This document shows, in pieces, positions 10,301-18,544 of a stretch of 64,000 bases of DNA. Origin of the DNA: Aestuariivita sp964402685 (GTDB taxonomy: Bacteria; Pseudomonadota; Alphaproteobacteria; Rhodobacterales; Rhodobacteraceae); contig CAYODE010000002.1 in NCBI GenBank assembly GCA_964402685.1, forward strand, positions 1-64,000, read 5' to 3'. The number at the start of each line of letters is the position of its first letter. Position 1 is the stretch's first letter. The position numbers and the translations under genes are program-made. The notes under the pieces are model-generated. The model saw only the letters and a list, made by a program, of their open reading frames with translations, ran no database searches and had not been told where the DNA came from.

Positions 10301-10502
10301 CTTGTTCCAATGGGGTCGCAACTGTCTCTGCCACAGTTACGGCGTCGGCACCAGGATAGCTCGCACGCACAACAATCGAAGGAGGGGCAATTTCCGGGTA
10401 CTGTTCGACCGGTAGCTCGAAATAGGCAAGCAAACCAACGATAGTCGTGACAACCGCGACGACAATGGCAAAGACCGGGCGGGTGACAAAGAAGCGCCCC
10501 AT
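7365..10502 (-). CDS. RND efflux pump inner-membrane transporter (AcrB/MexB, HAE1 type)
   Basis: A 1045-residue pump, close to the usual AcrB length. It starts MGRFFVTRPVFAIVVA and has the RND duplicated layout: helix, periplasmic porter loop, six helices, twice. Proton-relay residues are present: the paired aspartates in GIVVDDAIVVVEN (about 400) and the lysine in GLAAKNAILIVEFAK in the second half. The ATG at 10502 comes one base after the adaptor gene's stop, so the pair is coupled; an upstream in-frame start would overlap the adaptor and is not needed. HAE1 pumps export hydrophobic and amphiphilic drugs, dyes and detergents. No outer-membrane factor or dedicated regulator lies beside it, so it probably uses a TolC-like channel encoded elsewhere. 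Confidence 0.96.
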   Translation of the reverse strand: MGRFFVTRPVFAIVVAVVTTIVGLLAYFELPVEQYPEIAPPSIVVRASYPGADAVTVAETVATPLEQEINGVEDMLYMSSYSTADGSMALTITFELGTDLDAAQVLVQNRVSVAEPRLPEEVRALGVTTTKSSPDLMMVVHMLSPDATFDQLYVSNYARSRVRDQLVRLDGVGDLLIFGEREFSARVWLDPDRLGSLGLTAGDVVAALREQNVQVSGGSLGAPPNRADSAFEVTITTQGRLEDPREFGRVIIKSTEDGRVVRVRDVARVEIGARSYVTNSYLNNKPAVALGIFQRPGSNALDSADEIIGVMEEVSKDFPPGLEYQVVYNPTEFIAASVNAVYQTLFEAVLLVIIVIVVFLQSWRTAIIPLLAIPVSLIGTFAVMYALGYSLNLLTLFGLILAIGIVVDDAIVVVENVERNIRNGMNPREASAQTMDEVQNAVIGTSLVLIAVFVPAALVPGITGQFYRQFAVTISVATVLSTINSLSLSPALAAAILRPHAEVPSRNPLAVLSNGFNRGFDAISRGYGRLVRVLVSTYGAIMLCLVAFSGLLGATYWLNTQVPTGFIPDADQGYAIVVVQLPDGAALDRTDAIIQQATEIALETPGVTNAVGFAGFSGATFTNASNQGVIFTTFEPFEDRLESGLTAGAIVGQLFGRMQVLREAFIIAIAPPSVRGVGNGGGFKLQLQDTETADMARVLGTAYAVMGSAGGSDQVQGVFTTFSAGSPQFFLEIDRVRAQMLNVPIGAIFEALSVNLGSAYVNDFNAFGRLFQVRAQADEQFRLNESDIRNLRVRSATGALVPLGTLVTVQETAGPSLVQRYNQLVSVPVQGSAAPGVSTGQALVAMEELAESLMPPGIDYEWTELALQERNQGDTAVYIFAFSVLFAFLFLAALYESWVLPVAIILIVPLAVLGALGGVMLRGMDNNILTQVGLIVLVGLAAKNAILIVEFAKQAQEDRGLNPVDAAVEASQLRLRPILMTAFAFILGVLPLMIATGPGSEMRQALGTAVFFGMSGVTLLGLFFTPVFYVLLRRLFPLRVTTQTV

Positions 10503-10503
10503 A

Positions 10504-11619
10504 TCAGTTTGCCGCGACTGGTGGCAATTCAACCAACTCCGGGCTGACCACTGCCCCGGGTCTAGCGCGCAGCAATCCTTCGATCACGATTACTTCTGAA
10601 CCATCCAAACCCTCGCGTACCACACGATACCCGTCGATGCGGGGCCCGGGCCGGATGGGCATGGGGGTCACGTTACCGTCTGCATCAACTGTCATCACTA
10701 GTCGGCGGTTTTGGTCTGACACGATGGCCGCGTCGGGGATGAGAATACCCTCGTAAGGCAAAGAGCCCGGCACGTTGATCCGACCAAAGAGTCCCGGGGT
10801 CAAAATTTCGGACGGATTATCAAGCACGGCGCGCACCCGCATCGTGCCGGTTTCTTCGTCTATTCGGTTTTCCGAAAAATCGAGGTAACCAGAAACGGGC
10901 GGCACCCGGCTGTCGGTTACCCGGACCTGGACCTCAAGTCCATTCGCGCCCTCTTGCAAGACCGAACCACGCGCACGGGCATCACGCGAGTAAGCGAGGA
11001 AAAACCGTTCATCAATGTCGAAGAAAAAGTAAATCGGGTCCGTCGCAACAATAGACGTCAATTCCGTCTGGTTGGTTGTGACAAGGTTGCCGGGATCAAC
11101 AAGCGTCCTGTCTATGCGGCCAGACATGGGCGCTCGGATCTCGGAATACTCAAGGTCAAGCTCCGCCAGCTCTAACGCGGCCCGCGCTTGCTCCAAGCCC
11201 CCCTGAGCCGCTAGAAATGCTTCGCGCCGCTCATCCACTACGCTTTGCGGGATTGTACCGTTACCGACAAGAGCCTCAGCGCGCTCCAGTTGTTCCCGCG
11301 TGAATTCTTCCGTCGCCTCGGCAATGCCGATTTGCGCACGCGCCTGTCGCAACGCTGTACGAAACTGTCTTTGGTCAATCGTGAAAAGCAGTTGGCCTTC
11401 TTCGACACGGCTGCCATCGGTGAAGTGGACTTCGTCAAGAAATCCAGACACCCGAGATCGCACCACAACTTCCGCGGACGCACCGAACCGGCCCACAAAT
11501 TCATCGTCCTCGACGATCTCTTTGACCACTGGGCGTGCAGCTGTAACTGGTGGTGGGCTATTTTGCGCGGACGAAAGAGTTGGCAGCAACAGAAGAACTA
11601 GACCAAAAACAATACGCAT
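10504..11619 (-). CDS. RND efflux periplasmic adaptor (membrane fusion protein, AcrA type)
   Basis: A protein of about 371 residues with an N-terminal signal (MRIVFGLVLLLLPTLSSAQ). The order is a first half lipoyl segment (VVRSRVSGFLDEVHF), an alpha-helical hairpin with heptad-like Glu/Ala/Leu content (about 95-160), the second lipoyl half (SGRIDRTLVDPGNLV), then a beta-barrel and membrane-proximal domain. No lipobox Cys is visible, unlike AcrA itself. The ATG at 11619 is chosen because AAGGTG lies six bases upstream; the GTG at 11628 is part of that ribosome site. It links the RND pump to an outer-membrane channel. Confidence 0.93.
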   Translation of the reverse strand: MRIVFGLVLLLLPTLSSAQNSPPPVTAARPVVKEIVEDDEFVGRFGASAEVVVRSRVSGFLDEVHFTDGSRVEEGQLLFTIDQRQFRTALRQARAQIGIAEATEEFTREQLERAEALVGNGTIPQSVVDERREAFLAAQGGLEQARAALELAELDLEYSEIRAPMSGRIDRTLVDPGNLVTTNQTELTSIVATDPIYFFFDIDERFFLAYSRDARARGSVLQEGANGLEVQVRVTDSRVPPVSGYLDFSENRIDEETGTMRVRAVLDNPSEILTPGLFGRINVPGSLPYEGILIPDAAIVSDQNRRLVMTVDADGNVTPMPIRPGPRIDGYRVVREGLDGSEVIVIEGLLRARPGAVVSPELVELPPVAAN

Positions 11620-11676
11620 ACGGCACACCTTGAAGTTCCGAGCATCATGCTCTCAGAGTTCAACTATAGATCGTAT

Positions 11677-11696
11677 ATGACAGTTTGCCATGTCAT
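11677..11696. promoter_or_regulatory. Candidate operator between RND and cyclase genes
   Basis: A perfect six-base dyad, ATGACA-N8-TGTCAT, lies in the divergent region between the adaptor gene and the cyclase gene. A second small palindrome (AGCATCATGCT) lies at 11641-11651. No regulator gene is adjacent, so the cognate protein is unknown. Confidence 0.3.
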
Positions 11697-11806
11697 GACC
11701 GAAGCTTCCCTCGGTTTTAGTTTGTGTTTGCTTAAACAAGCGACGTCACAGATGGTTTTCGTGGCACTCCGATTTACGTTTAAAATCAACCATGCGGGAG
11801 GGTTGA

Positions 11807-13144
11807 GTGACCAGCGGTTCCGAAGAAACGTTTGCAACCGAATCCGCTTCGCGACTGACCCAAGCTGAACAAACCGGTCTGCGTCTGGCTTTGGGCTGCC
11901 GCTCGGCAATAACAGGCGCGGCATTCGTCTGGTACATCGCCGCCGCCTTCCTGTTCCCAGAGATTTCGCCGCGTATTGTGACAATCGCCGTACTTCTTGG
12001 ATTTACGGCTTTGGGTGTTGCACATCTCATAATCATCGGCACACCCTACGACCGGCCATGGATCAAATTTGCAATTTATGGCCTGGATGTCCTCGCGATC
12101 TGCGCGGCTTTCGCATTGGTGCCCATCAGCCGGGCCGATGACGTCCCGCAGATCATCGCCTTCAGGGCCTATGGTATCTATTTTCTGTTCCCAGTGTTGG
12201 CCATGGCGTGTCTGAGCCTGTCTTGGCGCCTTGTGCTTTGGACAGGTGGCATGATCATTATTGGGTGGTGGGCTGCATTTGCCTGGGTTGCGACGCAAAT
12301 GGACAGCTTTTTGTCATGGGCCGACATGCCTGCAGCCGCCAGCAGGGTGGATTACGAGGATGTCTTCCTCTCCATCGATTTCATCGGTCGTGGAAACCGC
12401 ATCGAAGAAACGGGAATGATCTTTTTTGCAACTTTGGCCCTGGCGGCGGCTGTCTACCGGGCGCGCGCCGTATTTTTTGCGCAAGTGGCAGCAGATATGG
12501 AGAGACAGCGTGAAAAGTCGCTGCGTGAGCGTGTATCGGGCCTGCTTGGCAAATACGTGCCGGAAGCAGTTGCGGAACGCCTTATCGCAAACGAAGCGCC
12601 ACTTCGCCCACACCGAAGCCGAGGAACTGCGTTGGTCATGGACGTCGCCGGGTTCACCGCGTTTTCGGCGCACCGCGACCCGGAGGACGTCGTCAAGACG
12701 CTGGACCGTCTCCTATCAGATGCAACTCGCGTCGTGTCCGAAAACGGTGGCGTTGTTCTATCCTACCTTGGCGACGGCTTTCTCGCCACTTTCAACGCAC
12801 CGGTTGAAATCAAAAATCCCGAAAGTGCAGCCGTTGAAACCGCTCAAAGCCTGATGCATATCGCGAAAGTCCACGGCTTCAGATTTCGGGTTGGCATAGC
12901 AACCGGGGATCTCGTGACCGGAGTCATCGGGAACGAGACGCGGCAGTCTTTTACCGTGTATGGCAACACCGTAAATCTGGCGTCTCGACTTGAAAGTATG
13001 GGCAAGGATTTCAACGCCTCCATCATGCTCGATGAATCGACCCGACAGGCCATTCCAACGTCAATCAAGTTGAATGATCTGGGTAACTTATCAATTCGTG
13101 GTTTTGAGAAACCACTGGCCGTGTACTCGGTGGCGGACAGGTAG
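11807..13144 (+). CDS. Membrane-anchored class III adenylate/guanylate cyclase
   Basis: A 445-residue protein with about six hydrophobic segments (residues 28-225), a short coiled region (MERQREKSLRERV), the HAMP-like link LLGKYVPEAVAERLI, and a class III cyclase catalytic domain at 265-440. The two metal-binding aspartates are in VMDVAGFT (D279) and LGDGF (D323), and the transition-state Asn/Arg pair is in NTVNLASRLE (N390, R394). The usual adenine-specifying Lys and Asp positions appear to be Ser319 and Ser381, so the base preference is uncertain. The GTG start at 11807 has a very good GGGAGGG ribosome site. It probably makes cAMP or cGMP in response to a membrane or lipid signal. It stands alone. 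Confidence 0.9.
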   Translation: MTSGSEETFATESASRLTQAEQTGLRLALGCRSAITGAAFVWYIAAAFLFPEISPRIVTIAVLLGFTALGVAHLIIIGTPYDRPWIKFAIYGLDVLAICAAFALVPISRADDVPQIIAFRAYGIYFLFPVLAMACLSLSWRLVLWTGGMIIIGWWAAFAWVATQMDSFLSWADMPAAASRVDYEDVFLSIDFIGRGNRIEETGMIFFATLALAAAVYRARAVFFAQVAADMERQREKSLRERVSGLLGKYVPEAVAERLIANEAPLRPHRSRGTALVMDVAGFTAFSAHRDPEDVVKTLDRLLSDATRVVSENGGVVLSYLGDGFLATFNAPVEIKNPESAAVETAQSLMHIAKVHGFRFRVGIATGDLVTGVIGNETRQSFTVYGNTVNLASRLESMGKDFNASIMLDESTRQAIPTSIKLNDLGNLSIRGFEKPLAVYSVADR

Positions 13145-13313
13145 AGATCAAAACTTTGAGGGATCTCGCGCAGCGCATTTTCGCTACGAGGCGAAACTCG
13201 TCGGACTATTGGTTCCAGTAACTTCGTTCAAAGGGTAATCAAACCAAGCTGCAGTCTTGCGGATCAGCTTGGGCCACGGCAGGTTGGCATGGGGGTTCAA
13301 CAAGGGGCATAGC

Positions 13314-14681
13314 ATGGGTTGGGAAAACTATTTGGACACACATCAGCGGCGCTTTGTCGATGAGCTCTGCGAATTCATCCGCATTCCGTCCGTTTCAGCC
13401 AAACCTGAAAATGCGGGCGACGTTCGGAAAGCTGGCCATTGGGTCGTAGATCGGCTCACAGCGGCGGGCATAGAGAATGCCCAAATGTTCGACACCGCCG
13501 GGCATCCGGTTGTTTGCGCGGACTGGCTTCACGCAGGCGCAGACAAACCCACGATCCTGATCTATGGCCATTTCGACGTGCAGCCAGCGGAACCCTTTGA
13601 TCTATGGTCTTCGCCACCGTTCGAGCCGACAATCCGGGGCGAGCGGATCTATGGGCGTGGTGCGACAGATGACAAGGGCGCGATGATGATCCCGATCCTT
13701 GCTGCGGAAGCGCTGCTCGCCGAAACGGGGCAGTTGCCAATAAACGTAAGGTTCTTCTTTGAAGGGCAGGAGGAGATTGGATCCCCAGATCTGCCGCCGT
13801 TCATCGAAGCCAATCTCGACCGGTTGCAAGCCGATATGATCTTTTCGGCCGATGGCAGCCAGTGGGACCCTGAAACGCCACAGATGGTTCTGGGTTTGAA
13901 GGGCCTCACTTCTCTCGAAATCACGGTGACGGGTGCCAAATCCGACCTGCATTCCGGTATGCATGGCGGCGGCGTTGCCAATCCGGGACTAGCACTTGCG
14001 CATTTGCTGGCGAGCATGAAGTCACCTGACGGTTACATCACGATTGACGGGTTCTATGATGACGTTGTTGACCTGACTGCCGAAGACCGGGAAGCCATCG
14101 CGCGTGTTCCTTGGGACGAAACGGCTTATCTTGCCCAAACCGGCGCGCCTGCTACGCATGGCGAACCAGGATTCACCACCCGTGAAAACCTGTGGGCGCG
14201 CCCAACATTCGAAGTGAATGGATTGACAAGTGGATGGCAGGGTGCAGGTACCAAAACAGTGTTACCATCCGTTGCTTCGGCCAAGATCACATGTCGGCTG
14301 GTGGCGAACCAAAACCCCGAAAAGGTTTTTGATCTGATCGCGGCTCATGTCGACGCACATTGTCCGCCGGGCGTGACCGCAGAGGTCTCAAGGAACCCCG
14401 GACGCGCCGATCCCTTCCTGGTTCCGACAGGCCACAATGCGACCGCAATAGCCGGTCAGGTGTTGGAAGAAGTCTATGGCAAAGCGCCTCACAAAACCCG
14501 GGTCGGCGGCTCTATTCCCGTCATGTCGACGCTTCTTGATCAACTGGGTCTTCATGCGGTGATGTTTGCTTTTGGACACGAAGACGAGAACCAACATGCC
14601 CCTGACGAGTTCTTTCGTCTTCCGACCTTTAGATTGGGACAAACTGCGTATGCGCGACTGATGGAACGGCTCGCGGGTTAA
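13314..14681 (+). CDS. M20-family metallopeptidase (dipeptidase-like)
   Basis: A 455-residue di-zinc hydrolase of the M20 (ArgE/DapE/CPG2) family, of the carnosinase-like dipeptidase type. Metal ligands are visible as YGHFDVQP (H86, D88), GATDDKGA (bridging Asp near 119) and GQEEIGS (catalytic Glu near 153), with a dimerisation domain at about 200-370 and a final His in FGHEDENQHAPDE. The ATG at 13314 follows AAGGGG by a good distance; a TTG further upstream is not supported. It probably cleaves dipeptides or N-acyl amino acids in the cytoplasm, as no signal peptide is seen. The gene is monocistronic. Confidence 0.94.
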   Translation: MGWENYLDTHQRRFVDELCEFIRIPSVSAKPENAGDVRKAGHWVVDRLTAAGIENAQMFDTAGHPVVCADWLHAGADKPTILIYGHFDVQPAEPFDLWSSPPFEPTIRGERIYGRGATDDKGAMMIPILAAEALLAETGQLPINVRFFFEGQEEIGSPDLPPFIEANLDRLQADMIFSADGSQWDPETPQMVLGLKGLTSLEITVTGAKSDLHSGMHGGGVANPGLALAHLLASMKSPDGYITIDGFYDDVVDLTAEDREAIARVPWDETAYLAQTGAPATHGEPGFTTRENLWARPTFEVNGLTSGWQGAGTKTVLPSVASAKITCRLVANQNPEKVFDLIAAHVDAHCPPGVTAEVSRNPGRADPFLVPTGHNATAIAGQVLEEVYGKAPHKTRVGGSIPVMSTLLDQLGLHAVMFAFGHEDENQHAPDEFFRLPTFRLGQTAYARLMERLAG

Positions 14682-14957
14682 GCCTGACCCTAACCAAAAA
14701 TTACCCTTTTTGTTTCAGACTGTTGCCCAGTTCTGGTCACGGAGGAATGCCTTAATCCCGGGTAGAGGAGGACTGGTTTCCATGACGTTACTGACTGCAA
14801 GACAGCTTCTGACCAGAAAGAGCTTCGACCGGAGCAACCGCTGGCTACCTTGGTTGCCATCCGGCGTGTATTCGTGGTCTCGCGCCAGCCAAAGATAGAG
14901 CCGGATTGCCCTGACAGTCCGGCCTGCACATCGTGTATCTGGATGATCGGCCCTGGC

Positions 14958-15866
14958 TTAGGCGGCGGTTGTTGGCTGATGCTTGCTCAATACGCCGGAC
15001 GCGAAGAAAACTCCGACAGCGACCAGCATGACGCCGAGGACTTTCAAAGGTGTGACCGTTTCCCCCAGAAACGCGACCCCGCCTAACAAAGCCAGTATGG
15101 GCGTCAGCGCACCAAACGCCGCCGTCTCAGCCGCGCCCAAAATACGAACAGCGTAACCGAACAAGAACATTGCAAGGATACCGATCACGAAAGCCTGCAG
15201 GACCGTCATGACTACGATATCAGTCAAACTGGCTGTTTCGAACCGCACGTTTCCCGTGGCAAACAAGATTGGCGTACCGATCAAGGCCCCCCAAAAGAGC
15301 CCAATAACCAGCCCATGCATCGCGCTTAACCCGCTTTGACGAAAGATCACGGAATAAATCGCCCAGAACCCAGATCCCACCAGAAATAGCAGGTGCCCTG
15401 TGGTGGCTCCGCTATCTGAACCGGCGAGTATCTCCCACAGGCTGACGATCAATGCGCCGCTCAAAATCATCGCAAGCCCGATGCGACGCCGCGGTCCGGG
15501 CACTTCCCCCGCCAACGCGTAGGCGGCCAAAGCCGTCCAAAACGGCAACATTCCCGGCGCAAGCGCACCCGCATCTGAAGCAGGCGCGTAAGCCAACCCA
15601 GTGGACACTACGAAAGGGAAGACCGCGCTTGCCCCTATCATCAGGATGCCTGCGCGCAGCCATGATAATCGCGGAGGCAACACGCCCAATCGCCACATAA
15701 TCGGCGCCATGACGATAGCACCCGGGATCAAGCGCAGTACCAATAACTCTTCAACAGTGAAACTGCCTTGCACGGCGAAGCGGGTCGTGAGTATGAAAAC
15801 AGCCCAGATCGTAACTGTTGCAATCGCAGCGGCGAGTCCAACGGCACGTGTGTGTGATAGAGCCAT
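14958..15866 (-). CDS. DMT-superfamily transporter (EamA family)
   Basis: A 302-residue inner-membrane protein with ten hydrophobic helices arranged as two EamA repeats of about 140 residues each, the second containing AAETAAFGALTPILALLGGVAFLGE. The family exports amino acids or small metabolites, less often imports them. The ATG at 15866 has AAAGGTC upstream. Its start faces away from nothing obvious; the MocR gene upstream runs in the same direction, 105 bases away, so the two could share regulation. Substrate unknown. The 276 bases after its stop up to the M20 gene contain no recognisable gene. Confidence 0.9.
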   Translation of the reverse strand: MALSHTRAVGLAAAIATVTIWAVFILTTRFAVQGSFTVEELLVLRLIPGAIVMAPIMWRLGVLPPRLSWLRAGILMIGASAVFPFVVSTGLAYAPASDAGALAPGMLPFWTALAAYALAGEVPGPRRRIGLAMILSGALIVSLWEILAGSDSGATTGHLLFLVGSGFWAIYSVIFRQSGLSAMHGLVIGLFWGALIGTPILFATGNVRFETASLTDIVVMTVLQAFVIGILAMFLFGYAVRILGAAETAAFGALTPILALLGGVAFLGETVTPLKVLGVMLVAVGVFFASGVLSKHQPTTAA

Positions 15867-15971
15867 GGATCGACCTTTTTGCTGGTTGCGGCAGGTTGCT
15901 TTGCGACTTAACCCGGTGTGTTCCGCCGCGCTAGGTGAAACGTACCAGGCGTCCTCAAAGTCAATATGACC

Positions 15972-17348
15972 TCAACCTGCCCAGTCGTTTTGACGCAGCA
16001 CGGACCGAAAGCGTAACAAAGCCTCTTCTAGCGCAACCTCACTGAGCGGGCCGCCGAGGCAAACACGCAGACGTTCTTCGGGGTTTCCATTCACCGTAAA
16101 CACATCGCTGGGCATCACACCCAACGGTCCGCCCGCCGCCCGGGACAGGATTTCCGCCCGGGACACCCCGTCAGGTGCCTTGAGCCAGATATTGAACGCT
16201 TCATCTTGCGCTGCGTAGTCGAAGGCATCAAAGACACGCGCTGCGATATCTTGGCGCCGTTTTGCTGAACGTCTGACATCGGCCAGAATTGCTTCGGCTG
16301 TTCCCTCTTCGATCCACGTGCTCAACAGCGCGAGGTTAAGCGGAGACGTCATGACACTGATCGTCCGAATAGCCTGCACAAATTGTGAAAGCTTCTCACG
16401 ATTTGGGGGCGACGCGTAAGCAAGACGAAGGCCCGCCCCAAATGCTTTCGAAATGCCCAGAATGTGCCAGGCCAAATCCGGGACAAGTTCGGAAATAGGC
16501 CGCGGCGCGTCAGTCACGATAAGCCCGTACGCATCATCCTCAATCAGCTGCATGGTATTGCTCCGCAGGACCTCTGCGATCTCGCGCCTTCGGTCAGCGG
16601 GCATAGTATGTGTCGATGGGTTGCGCAGCGTAGGGTTGAGATACAAAACCGCGCCCGGATGCGCATTGGCAGCTTGCTCCAAAGCGACTGGTGTGATGCC
16701 CTTTTCGTCTTCCTCCAATGGCACAAGCTCTAGGGAAAGCTGCGATGCAATTGCGCGTATTCCTGGATAGGTCACTGGCTCGCACAGCACGACCGTTTGC
16801 GACGATCGGACAACCATCAGTGCCGCGTGGATCGCAGAATGCGCCCCGGGCGTGATCGTCAGGGTGTCAGCAGACGATTGATATCCCTTTGAATGCAACC
16901 AATCCAAAGACATCTCCCTATCTTTGGTGCTTCCAGTTGCAGATTGATAGCGGAGAAGGGCCACAATGTTTGATGCAACATGGTCCAATCCGCGCTGCAT
17001 ACGTTCAATGAGGGCTGGATTTTCGATTTCTGGCGGCATGTTCATACGCGGATCTTCTTCAAGCGTGCGGCGCGGATCCGGACCCTGTCTGTCAGGTTTG
17101 CTTTCACTGACAAAAGTGCCCCTACCAACATGACTCTCTACGTAACCACGCCTTGCCGCCTCGGTATATGCACGCGAAATCAGGGATATATCAGCATCAA
17201 TAGCCTTCGCCACCTTGCGTTGCGGCGGCAAACGATCACCAGGTTTTAAACGACCGGACGCGATGTCCTCACCGATTGCGAGGGCCAACTCGATGTATTT
17301 TGGCCGACCTGTGTCACGAATCGCTGGCAGCCATTCAATGGGTTTCAT
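15972..17348 (-). CDS. MocR-type (GntR plus aminotransferase-like) transcriptional regulator
   Basis: A 458-residue protein with an N-terminal GntR winged helix (RPKYIELALAIGEDIASGRL, PPQRKVAKAIDADISLISRAY) and a class I aminotransferase-like domain from about residue 115. The PLP lysine is present in GISKAFGAGLR, so it can bind pyridoxal phosphate as a sensor. Members control vitamin B6, GABA, taurine or transport genes. Two direct repeats of a 16-17 base motif lie just upstream of its own start, in the region shared with the divergent cysteine hydrolase gene, which together with the downstream EamA gene is the likely target. Confidence 0.93.
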   Translation of the reverse strand: MKPIEWLPAIRDTGRPKYIELALAIGEDIASGRLKPGDRLPPQRKVAKAIDADISLISRAYTEAARRGYVESHVGRGTFVSESKPDRQGPDPRRTLEEDPRMNMPPEIENPALIERMQRGLDHVASNIVALLRYQSATGSTKDREMSLDWLHSKGYQSSADTLTITPGAHSAIHAALMVVRSSQTVVLCEPVTYPGIRAIASQLSLELVPLEEDEKGITPVALEQAANAHPGAVLYLNPTLRNPSTHTMPADRRREIAEVLRSNTMQLIEDDAYGLIVTDAPRPISELVPDLAWHILGISKAFGAGLRLAYASPPNREKLSQFVQAIRTISVMTSPLNLALLSTWIEEGTAEAILADVRRSAKRRQDIAARVFDAFDYAAQDEAFNIWLKAPDGVSRAEILSRAAGGPLGVMPSDVFTVNGNPEERLRVCLGGPLSEVALEEALLRFRSVLRQNDWAG

Positions 17349-17411
17349 CGCATCCTCGCCCTGTCTTCTACTGCTCGTATTGATCCATGAAATTAGGCGT
17401 TTAGCGTGCCA

Positions 17412-17461
17412 ATTGCAAGCATTACAATTTTTTATTTGACTTCAAATTGAATGCATACAAT
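17412..17461. promoter_or_regulatory. Two direct repeats, candidate MocR operators
   Basis: ATTGCAAGCATTACAAT (17412-17428) and ATTGAATGCATACAAT (17446-17461) are imperfect direct copies, 34 bases apart, about three helical turns. MocR-type regulators are known to bind direct repeats in promoters of this kind. They lie between the MocR gene and the Tat cysteine hydrolase gene. The rest of the 280-base gap shows no gene. Confidence 0.5.
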
Positions 17462-17630
17462 AAGTACATTGCCTGAGGGCAAAACCACGGATCCGCTAAT
17501 CAAAGGATCCAATCCAATTAGAAAGCGGACACGATCCGATGAACCCGCGGCCCGCGAGGCCGCCAACAGAGAGGTCTTGCCGGACGACACAATGTCTTTG
17601 TGCCGCTGCGACTAAGGAAAGGAAAAAACG

Positions 17631-18494
17631 ATGACAAAACCACACACCCACCACCATCACACCGGATGCACCCATACAGACGAGGATGTTGATCTTGGCC
17701 GCCGCAATGTGCTGGCCGGTGTTGCCGCTGCGGGCGCAGCCGGCGCCGCTTCTGTCGCGGGCTCGCAAGTGCACGCTGCAACAGACGAAGCGAAAGCCGC
17801 GTACGCTGACCCGGAGAACCCGGCGCTACCAGATATGGACATGGACATCGACCCAGAGCGCACCGCACTTGTGGTCGTCGATCCTCAAGTCGATTTCCTT
17901 GACCCCGATGGCGTCGCATGGGGCGTTGTTGGAGAAAGCGTCAGCGAACAAGGCGTCGTAGACAATCTGGAGCGCCTGTTTATTGCCGCAAAAGGCGCCG
18001 ATATGCCTGTCGTGGTATCCCCACACTACTACTACCCCCAGGACCACAAGTGGAAGTTCGAAGGAACACTTGAACGGGTCATGCATGGTATCAAAATGTT
18101 CGATCGCAAGGATCCGCTGGACTTGGAGGACTTTGAAGGCTCCGGAGCCGACTGGATGCCGCAATACAAAAAATATATCAACGACGGCAAAACCATCGTT
18201 TGCTCACCTCACAAGGTGTACGGCCCTGAGCAGAATGATTTGGTACTCCAGCTTCGTAAGATCGGTATCGACAAGGTGATCCTTGCAGGCATGTCGGCCA
18301 ACCTCTGTGTCGAAAGCCATATGCGCGAGCTGCTGGAGACCGGATTTGAAGTCGCCGTCGTACGTGATGCGACCGCAGGCGCGAAGGTTCCGGAAGGTGA
18401 CGGATACCTCGCCGCCCTGATCAACTTCCGCATGATCGCCAACGCTGTCTGGTGGACGGACGAAGCCGTTGAGCGCATCGGCAATTCCGCATGA
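17631..18494 (+). CDS. Tat-exported cysteine hydrolase (isochorismatase family) with His-rich N-terminus
   Basis: A 287-residue protein. Residues 1-20 are rich in His (THHHHTGCTHTDED), followed by a twin-arginine signal (LGRRNVLAG, R24-R25), an Ala/Gly-rich hydrophobic stretch and a cleavage site near VHA-AT. The rest is an isochorismatase-fold hydrolase with the triad in VVVDPQVDF (D84), CSPHKVYG (K195) and SANLCVESH (C226). Relatives hydrolyse nicotinamide, N-carbamoyl groups, ureas or isochorismate. Export by Tat suggests folding with a cofactor or metal before transport. A purine-rich AAGGAAAGG ribosome site precedes the ATG. It is followed after 50 bases by a Sec-exported YHS protein, and a MocR gene diverges from it. 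Substrate unknown. Confidence 0.9.
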   Translation: MTKPHTHHHHTGCTHTDEDVDLGRRNVLAGVAAAGAAGAASVAGSQVHAATDEAKAAYADPENPALPDMDMDIDPERTALVVVDPQVDFLDPDGVAWGVVGESVSEQGVVDNLERLFIAAKGADMPVVVSPHYYYPQDHKWKFEGTLERVMHGIKMFDRKDPLDLEDFEGSGADWMPQYKKYINDGKTIVCSPHKVYGPEQNDLVLQLRKIGIDKVILAGMSANLCVESHMRELLETGFEVAVVRDATAGAKVPEGDGYLAALINFRMIANAVWWTDEAVERIGNSA

Positions 18495-18544
18495 GCGCTG
18501 CCATGAAATATCACCGCTACACCTTGTTTGAGGGGATTTTTACA

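Noticed and set aside
13141..13167. GAGATC / GATCTC repeat after the cyclase gene as a terminator
   Set aside because: Long loop, weak stem and no T run.
14682..14957. A stop-free minus-strand frame continuing after the EamA transporter stop, ending KAFLRDQNWATV
   Set aside because: It has no credible start and matches no family I recognise; it may be chance or a very old remnant, so it is not listed as a gene.
17434..17461. TTGACT and TACAAT as a -35/-10 promoter
   Set aside because: The spacer is only 14 bases; the stretch is better explained by the direct repeats.
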